Source of the DNA: Papilionanthe hookeriana x Papilionanthe teres
Taxonomy: Eukaryota > Streptophyta > Magnoliopsida > Asparagales > Orchidaceae
NCBI GenBank assembly: GCA_022702705.1
Contig: CM040423.1
Location: 41,632,070 to 41,696,069, forward strand
Direction of reading: 5' to 3'
DNA: 64,000 bases
In this document: positions 12,330 to 22,691 of the stretch, piece by piece
Layout of the letters: every line of letters begins with the position of its first letter
How positions within the stretch are numbered: the first letter of the stretch is position 1
Notes under the pieces: generated by a model
Database searches by the model: none
The model's input: the letters and a program-made list of their open reading frames with translations, nothing else
What the model was told of the DNA's origin: nothing
Made by a program: the position numbers and the translations under genes

Positions 12330-12985
12330 AAAAATCACGATAATATCAACAACAATATTGGTAGCATTTTGGTGGTATTTTGGTAATATTCTGATAGCAT
12401 TATGTTTGTATTTTTGTTATATTTTAATTGTATCTGGTGATATTCTTGTGTTATTCTGGTGGTATTCGAGTAATATTATGGTGATATTGTGGTGATATTC
12501 TTGTGGTATTATTGTGATATTCTGATGATATTGTGATGGTATTATGGTGGTATTATTATGATATTTTGATGATATTATGGTGCTATACTTATGGCATTAT
12601 GATGATATTTTGCTGATATTATTGTGGTATTCCGGTGATATCATTGTGGTATTCAGGTGGTATTATTGTGATGGTTTTATGATGATATTTTGGTGGTATT
12701 ATAGTATACCAATAGTACCACAAGTATAACATGATAATGCAAAATGAATACCACAACTATATCATCATAATGCCACCAGATATCACAAGTATACAACAAG
12801 AATATCACCAATATGTCAGCATTATACCGCCAAAATTCCAAAAGTATTATATTGTAATAGCATCAGAATACTACAATAATTCTTACAAATAGAATACCAC
12901 AATAATACTATGAAAATATAACCATAATACAACCATAATATCATTATAATTCCATCAAAATACCACAAATATTTTTTATTGTAGT
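12330..12985. repeat. Fold-back block of GTGGTATT-type repeats
   Basis: From about 12350 to 12705 the plus strand is full of variants of TGGTGGTATT and GTGATATT. From about 12706 to 12985 it switches abruptly to the reverse complement, with AATACCACAATAATACC variants. The two arms form a long imperfect inverted repeat centred near 12705. No coding frame is supportable. A non-autonomous fold-back or MITE-like element is likely, but I could not define clean ends or a target duplication. Confidence 0.6.
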
Positions 12986-13048
12986 ACAGTATTTTTTTTT
13001 CTATTTAACATTCAATTTTCGAGCAGCATCACGTGAAAAAATAACTTT

Positions 13049-13052
<4 letters not shown>

Positions 13053-13114
<62 letters not shown>
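13053..13114. repeat. (AT)31 microsatellite
   Basis: An uninterrupted AT run of about 62 nt immediately follows the fold-back block. Confidence 0.95.
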
Positions 13115-13116
<2 letters not shown>

Positions 13117-13859
13117 CTTGAGATCAGTCCCAACAATTTACAAATATCTCTGCAATATTTTATCCTCGAAAGCTGAGAAGAGCTTAGTTTATCTCTCTCA
13201 TTGTAACTATTTTTCATCACGGGTCAATGGGGGGGAAATCTTCTTCCCTCTGGGCTGAATATTATAGCCTGTTGTCTAGCGTTTTCTCCGGTTAGGCAAA
13301 GGGCAAGGGAGGTGAGATCCGAAACATTCTTAATAGCTCTGCAATTACAATCAGGATACCCCCTATCTTTTGTTTATTACAAGTATAGGATGTTATCGTT
13401 TGCATGATCACGTTGCTTCAGCTTCCATTATTTATTTATTTATTTTTTTTTTTTTTTTGCTACTGTTATGGTAACGAATCTGTGACATTAGTGAACTGAT
13501 TTCCAGGTCGACTTTTCGGAATAACAACAGTTTTCATTATCTTCTTTTCTCATGGGAATTCACAGATGAGACAGATCCAATTATATTAAAATTGGACTAA
13601 TTCAAGTCAAATCAAGTTATTAAATCACTTTTGAATGTTTTTAGAAATACTTGGAAGGTCAAACTAATGTCTAATCGAACGAGCTTGTAGTCAAATCGAA
13701 CACCTCAGCAAAACAAATCTAACGAGCTCAAAATCACTTAATTCTAACATCATCAAGACATTCAAATATCCATAAAAAATCTTCTGAATAAATAAATCTC
13801 TTTGAACCGTCCGATCAAAGTGACTCGTATTCTTGAATTAATAGCAACCGGGACTTTAA

Positions 13860-14290
13860 AATGGAGCCCCTTCCCTCTCATGAGAGGAGGAAAATAGCTT
13901 GAAGCTTAAGAAAAGACCTAAAGTCCAGCATCAACTCGTTGTCGACCGGACGCGATCACCAGTCACCGATCACCGCCAACTACCAGTCGTCGATCTCCAC
14001 CGAACATCACTTGTCAGCCGTCATAGAGCAGCATCGATCGCCGCTCGCTTCTTACGACAAGTTCATCTGAGCATCAACTTTATAGCTCAAAAGATTTTGT
14101 AATCATTTCCCGCATGTGAAACATGAGACTGTACTTGTAATTTTTAGTTTATAGTGAATCTCTTCAGCTGAATCAGACTCCTGTGGTTTTTCCCTTTATG
14201 GGAATTTCACGTTAAAACTTTTGATGTCTTTGCTAATTGTTAATTTTATCTTAGTGTGTGTTCAATTCTAATACAACGCCAAAATAATAA
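13860..14290 (+). mobile_element. Possible LTR 3' portion
   Basis: The arrangement around 14180-14220 (GACTCCTGTGGTTTTTCCC, then GGGAATTTCACGTTAAAACT) resembles the R-U5 end of many plant copia LTRs. I could not find the LTR start, a primer-binding site or a partner copy. The open frame at 13899-14102 (TRSPVTDHRQLPVVDLHRTS) has no known domain. It may be a solo LTR remnant. Confidence 0.28.
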
Positions 14291-14569
14291 TTCATTACTC
14301 CACCGCAGCGAATCTTTACCGCGCATCAATAATGATTCATTTTTGAATTTATTTAATTTTGCTTTTCTTCTTCCTTATTGATTATAGTTATTTCTTAATT
14401 TTTTTATATTTATGATTAAGTTTGTTTATATTTTGATTTGTATGAATATAAAAAAAGATATAAAAAGTTGTATGAGAGGGCCCAATAGAGGCGCCCTACT
14501 CATACGATACGTAAAATAATGAAACCCCAACAAAAAAAAAACAAAAACCTTGAAAAAATGCAAACATGC

Positions 14570-16010
14570 AGATGACAAGTGTTTATGGGCAAGACAGTTT
14601 AGGTCTGCCTCTTCCTCTAGTGTTTGTGGTGGATCCAGATATCAGATTCTAAAGTGTTGTACCATTGCCAGGAGTGACCAGGGTATCACCCATTAATTCT
14701 CCAAGCTGAATAGTGCCCCCAACCTTCTTCTTCCGCGGAGAAGTGTAGATTTGTGATTTTTTTCTGAAGACTGATTTATGATATATTTAGATAGTGGAGA
14801 ATCGGTAGAGGGAAATGCAGTCACAATAATGGGTTCCGGTGTTCGTGAAGGGTATTATTCCAATACTTGGGAATCTCCTGCACTCTCAACAAGTATTTCT
14901 ACCACGATCAAGGAGTCGTCAAGTACGTCAAATTGATTAATAGCAGTAAGAATGTTTATATTTGGCTCTAGAACTTCCTCATTAGCATTAGGAGACACAT
15001 GTTCCGTCTCCTGGACGTGAATGTTAGCAACATCCCTAACTTCAATCACCTCATAGAGGAGGATCTGAGTAACCTCCACGGTAGTTAGAATCTGACAATA
15101 TAGTGTGTCCTCTCCAGAATAAGAGGGGGCAGTGACTGCATCCAGCTTCCCAAAGGCAACTACTTCCCCCAAAAAACGACCCTTATCAACAAATCCAACA
15201 TTTTCAGAAACCATCTCAGTAGACAAAACCATTTTGTACCGTATCCGCAATGGGCGTAGCAGTAGATATCACAAGCAATGATGAAGAGGGTGTAATATCC
15301 GCAGAAATGTGCTGAGTAACAGGAGGTGGGACTACAATGGGTCGTAGATGTCGATGCAACCAATAACCGGATGGAGAGTTATGACAAAACATTCCACTGT
15401 GGGGGCAATAATGGGGATGAGGTCCCATCACATTGTCCTGCTAATAACCATGATGAGGGGAGCCGATCCAAATCTCACTTGGAAAAGGTTGAGTGATGTC
15501 GTGCTCTTTAAGCTCAAAAGCTTCAGATGGTCTGGTTGTATCAAGCGTGGGAGTATCGACCTTCAGCGGTTTTCCGAAAGCAGTTGCCAGCATATAAAGG
15601 TTTTCATAATTAAAGATATGCACCTTGAGCTCCGGAAAATTAACCCAAACTGGGATAATAGGAGGTTTCAATTTTGGATCGAAATCCATAGTCTATTTCA
15701 AAATTTTCATAAGTCGATTATCAATTTTGAGAACTTTTTGAGCAAATAATTGTGTATAATTTGCATTATTTGAGAGTTGAATGAGAATGTGATGACCATC
15801 TAGCGAACAAACTTTCCAACTTCTTGTGAGCTTAAGAGAAAGTGATTTCTAATAATCTCAAGCACGGAAGAAACGGGAAGCACCAAAACCTCAATAATCC
15901 ACGATGAAAACCCACGAAAATTAAACCGGAGCAAGAAGAAGTAGAGAGATATGAAGGAATAATCTCACCAGCCGCAGAAATCACTGGAGAAGAAGCCATG
16001 GTCAAGCCCT
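14570..16010 (-). mobile_element. LINE ORF1 fragment with 5' end, minus strand
   Basis: Minus-strand reading starts with an ATG at about 15999 (MASSPVISAAGEIIP), passes through several stops, then gives LFAQKVLKIDNRLMKIL and, at 15689-15441, PIIPVWVNFPELKVHIF, GKPLKVDTPTLDTTRPSEA and FPSEIWIGSPHHGY. A degraded zinc knuckle YCPHSGMFCHNSPSGYW follows near 15400. The tail (15250-14700) is the same acidic/valine linker and RKKKVGGT-like end seen at 1400-900. The order matches plant L1 ORF1 (DUF4283 plus CCHC knuckle). There is no ORF2 (endonuclease/reverse transcriptase). It retains more of the N-terminus than the copy at 780-1840. Confidence 0.7.
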
Positions 16011-16531
16011 AGCGAGATCGCACTTATTCGCTGCTCCATTCGCGATATATATACACATACAAATGATAGGATAAAATAAAATAAAATTGTTTCAAAACTT
16101 AAGATGTTTAAATTTTGCTTTAATATTTTCAAAACTCTGTTAACTTATTTAAAAAAAAAAGAAGCTTGTAAGTAGCATACTTGACAAACATATTGTTAAA
16201 AGCAAACGTAAAAAACAAATTTGATAACAAAATGAGCCTTTAAAATATAATTTTTCAAGCTTGTTAGAATGCTCCTTAGCAATAATAATAAAGCCCCTTT
16301 AAGTACTTAATGTGCTAACAAATAATAAAAATAAAAATAAAAAATAAATAAATAGTTACAAGTGTTGCTCCACATGTTCTCTCATTAATAAAAATGTGTA
16401 TTGCATGTGCTCCATCAATGTTTGTGGTTGGTTAATGGATGGCATGAAAATTGCTACATAATTATATTTTTTTATTTTTAAGAATTAAATAAAAAATGTC
16501 TAATATAAATAAAGGGGTTATTACTTATAGA

Positions 16532-17076
16532 TAGGGCTGTAAACGAGCCGAGCTTGAGCGAGCTCAGGCTAGGCTCGTGTTCGGCTCGTTCGAAATTAGC
16601 TCGGCTTGATATCGGCTTGTGTTCGAAATGACTCGTGAAAGTTGTGTTCGTGTTCCGCTAGAATTAAATATTTTTGTTCGTATTCGAGCTTCGTGTTCGG
16701 CTCGAAATTGGCTCGTTAAAATTAATTGGAAAAAATATATGTCTACGCCGGATTTGAAGCTTGGACCAAAATGAATGGAAACAGAAGCATATACCACGCT
16801 ACCACACAATCAATTATGATTTAAACTTAAATATAAATATATATAATATATATAATAAATTATTATATAGATAATTATATGATTATTTTTTTATTTCGAG
16901 CCAATTCGAGCCGAACACGAGCGAACAAACAGTTGTTTGTGTTCGGCCGTTTACATTTCGAGCTTAAAAATTTGTTCGTGCTCGGCTCGTTAGGCTTAAC
17001 GAACGAGCCGAACACGAGCTACTTAACGAGCCGAATACGAGCTGTTCGCGAACAACGAGCCAAATTGCCGGCCCTA
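16532..17076. mobile_element. hAT-type non-autonomous element with 8-bp TSD
   Basis: The ends begin TAGGGCTGTAAACGAGCC on the left and, in reverse complement, TAGGGCCGGCAATTTGGCTC on the right. Perfect 8-bp direct repeats CTTATAGA flank it (16524-16531 and 17077-17084), the duplication length of hAT transposons. The 545-bp body is full of GCTCGTGTTCGGCTCG on one arm and its complement on the other, so it can fold extensively. There is no transposase. Decayed relatives lie at 18012-18201 and 18340-18515. Confidence 0.82.
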
Positions 17077-17125
17077 CTTATAGAGCACCCAAATCATTGA
17101 TATTTACAAATCAAGCACTTCTTTA

Positions 17126-17893
17126 GGAAAAATATTACGTCCGGAGTCCAATGAAATCATGCCACGTAGTTAACCCGGTCCCATCTTTTAAAAAAAAACC
17201 TCATTTTCTTGTGACCAGGCCCGGTCGTGCAACCCATTGTCGACAAAATTTATGAGAATAACACGGGAGAATATTCTCATAACACCGCGGTGTATCCAGA
17301 ACATCACAAAATAACGTAGGGGAAAATTCTCATAACATCGCAGAATAACACTAGAAATATTCCCATAACACTGTCGTGTTATTGTGGTGTTATTCAAGTG
17401 TTATTGTGGTGATATTGATGTGTTATTGTGTTATTATAACACTGAGAATATTCCACGTGTTATTCAAGTGTTATTGTGGTGTTATTGATGTGTTATTGTG
17501 TTATTATAACAACAGAAATATTCTCATAACACCATTATGGGTCTAGAACACCACGGAATAACACAAAATAGTATTCTCTCATGTTATTGTGGTGATAATG
17601 ATGTGTTGATGTGTTATTATAATACCGAGAATATTCTCATAACATGGCTGTGGGTTCAAAATACCACAGATAAACACGGGGGAATATTCTCTAGTGTTAT
17701 TCTGCGTTATTCAGGTGTTAATGTGTTATTTATTTTCTAACTGAATGCGAGACAGATTGCGTGACCAGACGGGTTGCACGATCGAACCGGGTCACAAGAA
17801 AACAAAATTTTTTTTCTGTGAGTTCCACGTGATGTTGTTTCATTGGACTCTATATGTATCTCTGCATCTGGAGTCCGCACGTAATATTTTTCC
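17126..17893. mobile_element. Mutator-like MITE with long terminal inverted repeats
   Basis: Both ends share GGAAAAATATTACG followed by GCGGA/CCGGAGTCC, AGTCCAATGAAA and, further in, TTTTCTTGTGACC and GTGCAACCC. The inverted repeats therefore span more than 100 bp, with a short extra segment in the right arm. Flanks CTTCTTTA and CTTCTTCC may be a worn target duplication. The interior (17240-17750) is a fold-back of GTGTTATTGTGGTGTTATT units and GAATATTCTCATAACAC. Long TIRs without a gene fit a non-autonomous Mutator-like element; the superfamily is inference. Confidence 0.65.
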
Positions 17894-18011
17894 CTTCTTC
17901 CATCAATTTCTCAAAATCACATTCAAATATCAAAGGTGACTATAATACTCCAATCCATATTTTTTATTTTTATTTTTATCAAATTCAAATGGGTCTGATC
18001 TTGGCATTGGG

Positions 18012-18201
18012 GTGTTAAAGAGCTGAGTTTGAGAGAGCATAGGTTCAGTTCGTGTTTGGCTCGATAAAGAAATACTGTTATTCGTGTTTGGCTCGTTTTA
18101 TATATCAAGCTTAAAAAGAGTTTTTGTGTTCGGCTCTTTTGCTTAGCGAAGCAAACACGAGCTATTCGTGAACAATGAGGCATTTTGATAGCCCTACTTA
18201 C
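18012..18201. mobile_element. Decayed copy of the hAT-type element
   Basis: It begins GGGGTGTTAAAGAGCTGAG and ends GAACAATGAGGCATTTTGATAGCCCTACTTA, echoing both ends of the element at 16532-17076. Its interior has CGTGTTTGGCTCG. It is shorter and diverged, and no clear target duplication remains. Confidence 0.55.
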
Positions 18202-18339
18202 GCAATCGTTGTATGTTAAGGGTAGGAGTGAGATTTAAATCAAATTATGTATATAAAAATTTTTATTTAAGTAATATTTAATATTTTTAATTGATTATAA
18301 ATCATTGTAGTTTTGTAGTCAATTAAATAATTTTGAAAA

Positions 18340-18515
18340 TAATACTCGAATGTAAATAAGTCGAACATGAACGAATAAAATTTTCTTTTTATCGGCTATT
18401 TTATATATCAAACATAAATAAATTATTCGTGTTCAACTGATTTAACGAACAAATAGAACATCAAGCAACCAACAGATCATGGAATGTTCACAAACAATAA
18501 GCCTCGACAGCCGTA
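18340..18515. mobile_element. Highly decayed relative of the hAT-type element
   Basis: ATTCGTGTTCAACTGATTTAACGAAC and GTTCACAAACAATAAGCC resemble the right part of the element ending at 17076, after further mutation. Ends are approximate. Confidence 0.3.
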
Positions 18516-18669
18516 CATGGCACACATAACATCAAAGTGCTTAATTTATAAACAATAATGTTTTGTTCTCTGTATTTGATTATCCATATAAATAAATTGT
18601 GTGTATTTTAGAATTTAATTTTTTGAGTAGGAGGGAGAGTAGAATGTTTTAAAATCAACTTCAAAAAAA

Positions 18670-18687
18670 GCGCGAAAGATTTCCCGC
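18670..18687. promoter_or_regulatory. Paired E2F-type sites upstream of ORC6
   Basis: GCGCGAAA (18670-18677) is the reverse complement of TTTCGCGC, and TTTCCCGC follows at 18680-18687. Both fit the E2F consensus TTTSSCGC exactly, lie in opposite orientations two bases apart, and are about 720 bp before the ORC6 ATG. E2F control of plant ORC genes is established, so a G1/S promoter role is a reasonable inference. Confidence 0.65.
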
Positions 18688-18757
18688 CCCTTTCATTTCC
18701 ACGTGCTCGCTCCAAACCCTCGCCGCCTCACCAAAAGGAGGGAGTTCGCGGCGTACA

Positions 18758-19340
18758 GAGAGCAGCGAATCTCCCAGCTTTCTCCTCCCTTCGGTTCCGC
18801 TCCTTGCAGAAGCCATTGAGAATTGAGGAAGGTAAGCCTGTTTGCGCCATTGTTTCTGTTAACTGTTCCCGGATTTATCAAACCCGCGGTTTTAATTTGT
18901 CCAAACTGATCGTCCGGCAGGCTTTAGCCAAAATCCAGGATAAATGCTGGTCTAAATCCGTTGCCAGCGAGATCCTAAACCCGCTTTTGCCTCTCCTGCG
19001 CTTAACCCTCGCCTACATCCTCCCAGTATCGGTACCATCGACTTCATGATCGAACCTTTCAAATACACTCGCCATCATAGCTATCTGGAATTGGGAGCGA
19101 CGGGATCCTATTCGTGGCTTACAGAAACCACCGAAACTCCCATCTTTCTCATTCGATCTGCTCCTACCAGAAACCATTGAGAAAGGTAAGCCTCTTCGCT
19201 CATCCCGGATTTACTCAATCCGCCGATTCACAAGATTTACAGGAGTTCAGATTTTAAGGAGGTTTTTTCTTGCTGTTTCGCGGGATTTAGCTTAAATTCT
19301 GCGTAAGTCCTGCTAAAAATCGGCTGCCAAACAGCCCCTA
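18758..19340 (+). repeat. Duplicated leader region upstream of ORC6
   Basis: Two related blocks lie about 355 bp apart. Block A has CTCCTTGCAGAAGCCATTGAG, then GGAAGGTAAGCCTGTTTGCG, a CCCGGATTTATCAAACCCGC and a GCTTTAGCCAAAATCC. Block B has CTCCTACCAGAAACCATTGAG, then GAAAGGTAAGCCTCTTCGCT, ATCCCGGATTTACTCAATCC and GGATTTAGCTTAAATTCTGC. Both carry the splice-donor-like AAGGTAAGCCT (donors at about 18832 and 19186). This looks like a direct duplication of a promoter/5'UTR segment. Which donor is used cannot be told from sequence alone. Confidence 0.6.
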
Positions 19341-19406
19341 AAAAGTTGCGACAGGCGCCTGCCAAGGCAAATTCGCTCATTTCTCTGATCTCTGCTGTCG
19401 GCATCC

Positions 19407-21565
19407 ATGGATATCTCTTCTATCGCCGCTAGGCTCGGCCACCCCAACTCAAAAACTCTCATCCGCAAGGCTGAAGAGATCCGCCGTCTATCCGATGTTC
19501 AGTTTGATTCGTCGATCATGGGAGTGGTAAGCACCTCATTTCAGCTTTTCCGTCTAACAGTCTGTGTGCTATAATTGGCGTTTTACTTGATATCAATAGG
19601 GGGAAGTCGTAAAAGCAATTGTTTGCTTGGAAATCGCTGCTTCTAGGTAGGACCGTTGCCCTTTGCCTATTTTTATTTTTCTTTGGAATCATTTCAGTTG
19701 ATAATGTTTGAATTTTGCTTATAGGTTGCAAATGATATTTGATCGTTCGGCGGCAATTCGGTTGAGTGGAATGTCGGAAAAGGCTTATATTAGATGTTTC
19801 AATGCAATGCAGAACGGGATTGGAGTCAAGTTGGTTTCTTTCTTTTCTTTTATTCTGTTTTTCGGCCTCAAATATTTTCTTCTTCACTTGGATTGGATTT
19901 TGTGTGCGTTTTTTTCGGTGGAAAGCTAAAACCAGCTTTTGAACTTTGAATTATTCTGCAGGGCGAGTTTGGATGTTCGGGAGCTTGCGATCCAGTTTGG
20001 TTGCGTGAGGCTTATTTCGTTTGTGAAGAAAGGCTTATCTCTGTGAGCGACTATGTTCTCTGCTTCAATATTACTTTTTTTTTTGTGAATTTTAACTAGC
20101 TTATTAATTCTCCTGCTACATCATTAGTTTAATCCAATGTTTCCAGCTCATTATGTTTGATTTTTGCATACTTAGGACTACATATTTACTATATGCCCAC
20201 TATTTTCAGCTACAAAGATAGATTTCTAGCCGCATTACCAGCCTCTCGCAGATCAAATACTGACTTCAGCCGCCCTGTCTTTACAGCAGTTGCATTTTAT
20301 TTATGTGCTAAGAAACACAAGGTAATTTTTGAATTGGTACTCTATTTCAATTGAAGTTTATGTATATTTTTCTTGAACGCTTTTTTAACATGCAGCTCAA
20401 GGTAGACAGGCTTAAGCTCATTGAGCTTTCTGGCACATCTGAATCAGAATTCTTAACTGTAAGAATTAAAGCAAGAAATTGTTACCACTCATCTTCAGTT
20501 TACTGTTTCATGATCAATTATTCTCATTTTGGTTCCCTTGATACAGATTTTGAATTCCATGAATGATTTATGCTTTGATGTTATTGGAATCTCAAAGGAA
20601 AAGAAAGACGCCCGGGCTGTGAAAGGCCACCGAGGTACTTCCTTTTCCTATAAATTTAGTTGTGACTTCTGTGTGGTGCTTTTTATAAACACATCTAATT
20701 ATTTCACTCTCATGTCATAATTCTTAGACATTCTCTTAAAACTGCAGAACTGTTAGAGACATTGCCTAGCAAAATGACGAGACAAGATGATAGTGACGCC
20801 TCTCATGATTCTTCCATAGACGTTGAAGATGATATCGATGTAAGTAATGGTGTTTGATTTTCTTTTTGAATAAAAGAAGTTACAGTTGTTTTTTACTTAT
20901 TTGAATGCTTTCATGCAAGCATTACATATGTAGCTAGTTTTTTCAAGGCCTAAATTTGCATGTCCTGTCATTGAGACTATTATTCTAGAAATCACATAAA
21001 AGTTTATAATGTCAATGCATTACCATGGAATTTCTTTTTTCAATCCAACCTTACTAATCATGGCTTTTCCAACTGGTATAGTCTATTCTTGAAATCATTC
21101 CTTCGGAAGTTGAAATTAATTGTTACTTGAGAGTTTCAAGTCATCATGCTACTATAAAAATCTCCACATTGTGACTGATAAATAACTATAATTAATCTTC
21201 TTGAATGTTGCGTGTTATGAAATTCTGATGTATGGGGCTTCAATGATATTATATAAGAGTTTCATAGCATTCTCAATCATATATCTTTAAAATGGATGCA
21301 GCTGCCTTGTTATAAGAAGCGGAAGTTGATGGAGAGAAAAGAGTATAATGAGTGGAAATCCTCTGTCATTTCCTCAAACCAAAAAATCAAAAAAGGTTTT
21401 TTTTTTCTTCGTTCTTCTTTTTCTTTTTTGCTTATTCTGTTAAAGTTGAATCTTGGGTCCATAGATTTTATAACATTTTTCCATTTTTGACCAACAGCTC
21501 CTGCAAAGCGATCTAGGCAGACTCAACTCAACTTCCCAGGAAAGCTTCAACAAGAATTCATATGA
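19407..21565 (+). CDS. ORC6: Origin recognition complex subunit 6
   Basis: ORC6 is the smallest subunit of the complex that marks replication origins and loads the MCM helicase in G1. Ten exons join in frame with GT-AG introns: 19407-19526, 19600-19646, 19725-19829, 19962-20042, 20210-20321, 20396-20458, 20547-20634, 20748-20839, 21302-21395, 21498-21565. The total is 870 nt, or 289 residues plus TGA, about the length of known plant ORC6. The start MDISSIAARLGHPNSK and VQFDSSIMGV match the conserved N-terminal TFIIB-like region. RLSGMSEKAYIR, LDVRELAIQFGCVRLI, FLAALPASRR and PVFTAVAFYLCAKKHKLK continue the cyclin-like core. An acidic/serine linker (about residues 215-240) leads to a basic tail with YNEWKSSVISSN and the conserved RQTQLNF near the end. 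No frameshift or premature stop was seen, so the gene looks intact. E2F sites lie upstream. Confidence 0.93.
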
Positions 21566-22690
21566 ATTATCTCATTTTTTCTATGCATTTTGCTGAAATT
21601 TTGGCTCAATTATTTAAGGAGCAAATCACATCACATGCCTTATGTTATAGATCTTGAAAGTAGTGGCACATTTTGCCACAATGGATGTATACTTATTTTA
21701 AATATTGGTAAAGAAATTTTTTGAATTTATGGACTATTTATATAGTCATTTTCAATTTATTTAAGAGTATATATCTGAGCAGCATGTGAATATTATTTAA
21801 GGGAATTATTGTAAATCAATCCGCCCTTATCTCGGCTATTTTTCTTAAATCATTTTTATTTCTTTTATGAGAACTATGAGGGCTTTACTTGTTTATGTTT
21901 GATCGGATTTGGAACTTAATGGATCATTTAGAGAATGAAGCTTAGCTCGCAGACTTTTTTTGGGGGTAAGTACAGTCAAACACTTATAATAAAGATATAC
22001 AAATTTGTTGTGTGTTTTAACTATTTTCATTCTCATCAAACCAAACAAGTAATTGATACCATATCTTTGATTGTCATGTTCTTTTTGAGTATTTCAATAA
22101 ATATTTTCACTCTCTTCAAGCCAATGAGGAAATTGACACTCTTCTACAAGAAGTACTCCAGAAAGTTGAATTAATTGGTATGTTTGTTTTGAATATATAT
22201 AAATATTCATCGGATTTGATCTTCCACTTGCTATCTGTACAAATAATGGGCCACATATCTTAAGGAAGAGATTGTCAACTAAGTACAAGTAATGACATCA
22301 TATTGAAATTTTCTTCAATCCAACATTGACAAATCAACAATTTCCAAACAACATACAAACTAAAGCTATTCTTCTCATGTTCTCCATAACTTCATTCTCT
22401 CTCTCTATATATATAACAATCTTCTCCACATATGTATATAATAAATATGAACAACATAAATTACATCGCCAATGGCTTATATACAATGTAGCATAAGTTG
22501 TGGACAGTCAAAAAAAGAAAAGGCTGAAATAAATACTCTTAAATAAAAAAATTTGTCATTCATAGGCGGAGTGATATTTACACGGGAAAAAAAAAAAGCT
22601 ATACTGTTGACGTTGACAACAAATAATGTTCTTTTGTTTCTAAAATATAGAGGAGACTTTTGTAGCATAAAAAAATGAACGAGGAAGTAA
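21566..22690. other. ORC6 3' flank and intergenic DNA
   Basis: AT-rich sequence that should contain the ORC6 3'UTR. No second gene is visible. The open frames at 21935-22174 and 22094-22288 have no recognisable domain. Confidence 0.5.
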
Positions 22691-22691
22691 G

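Noticed and set aside
12271..12495. Open frame rich in hydrophobic residues (ILIALCLYFCYILIV)
   Set aside because: It is translation of the GTGGTATT repeat, not a membrane protein.
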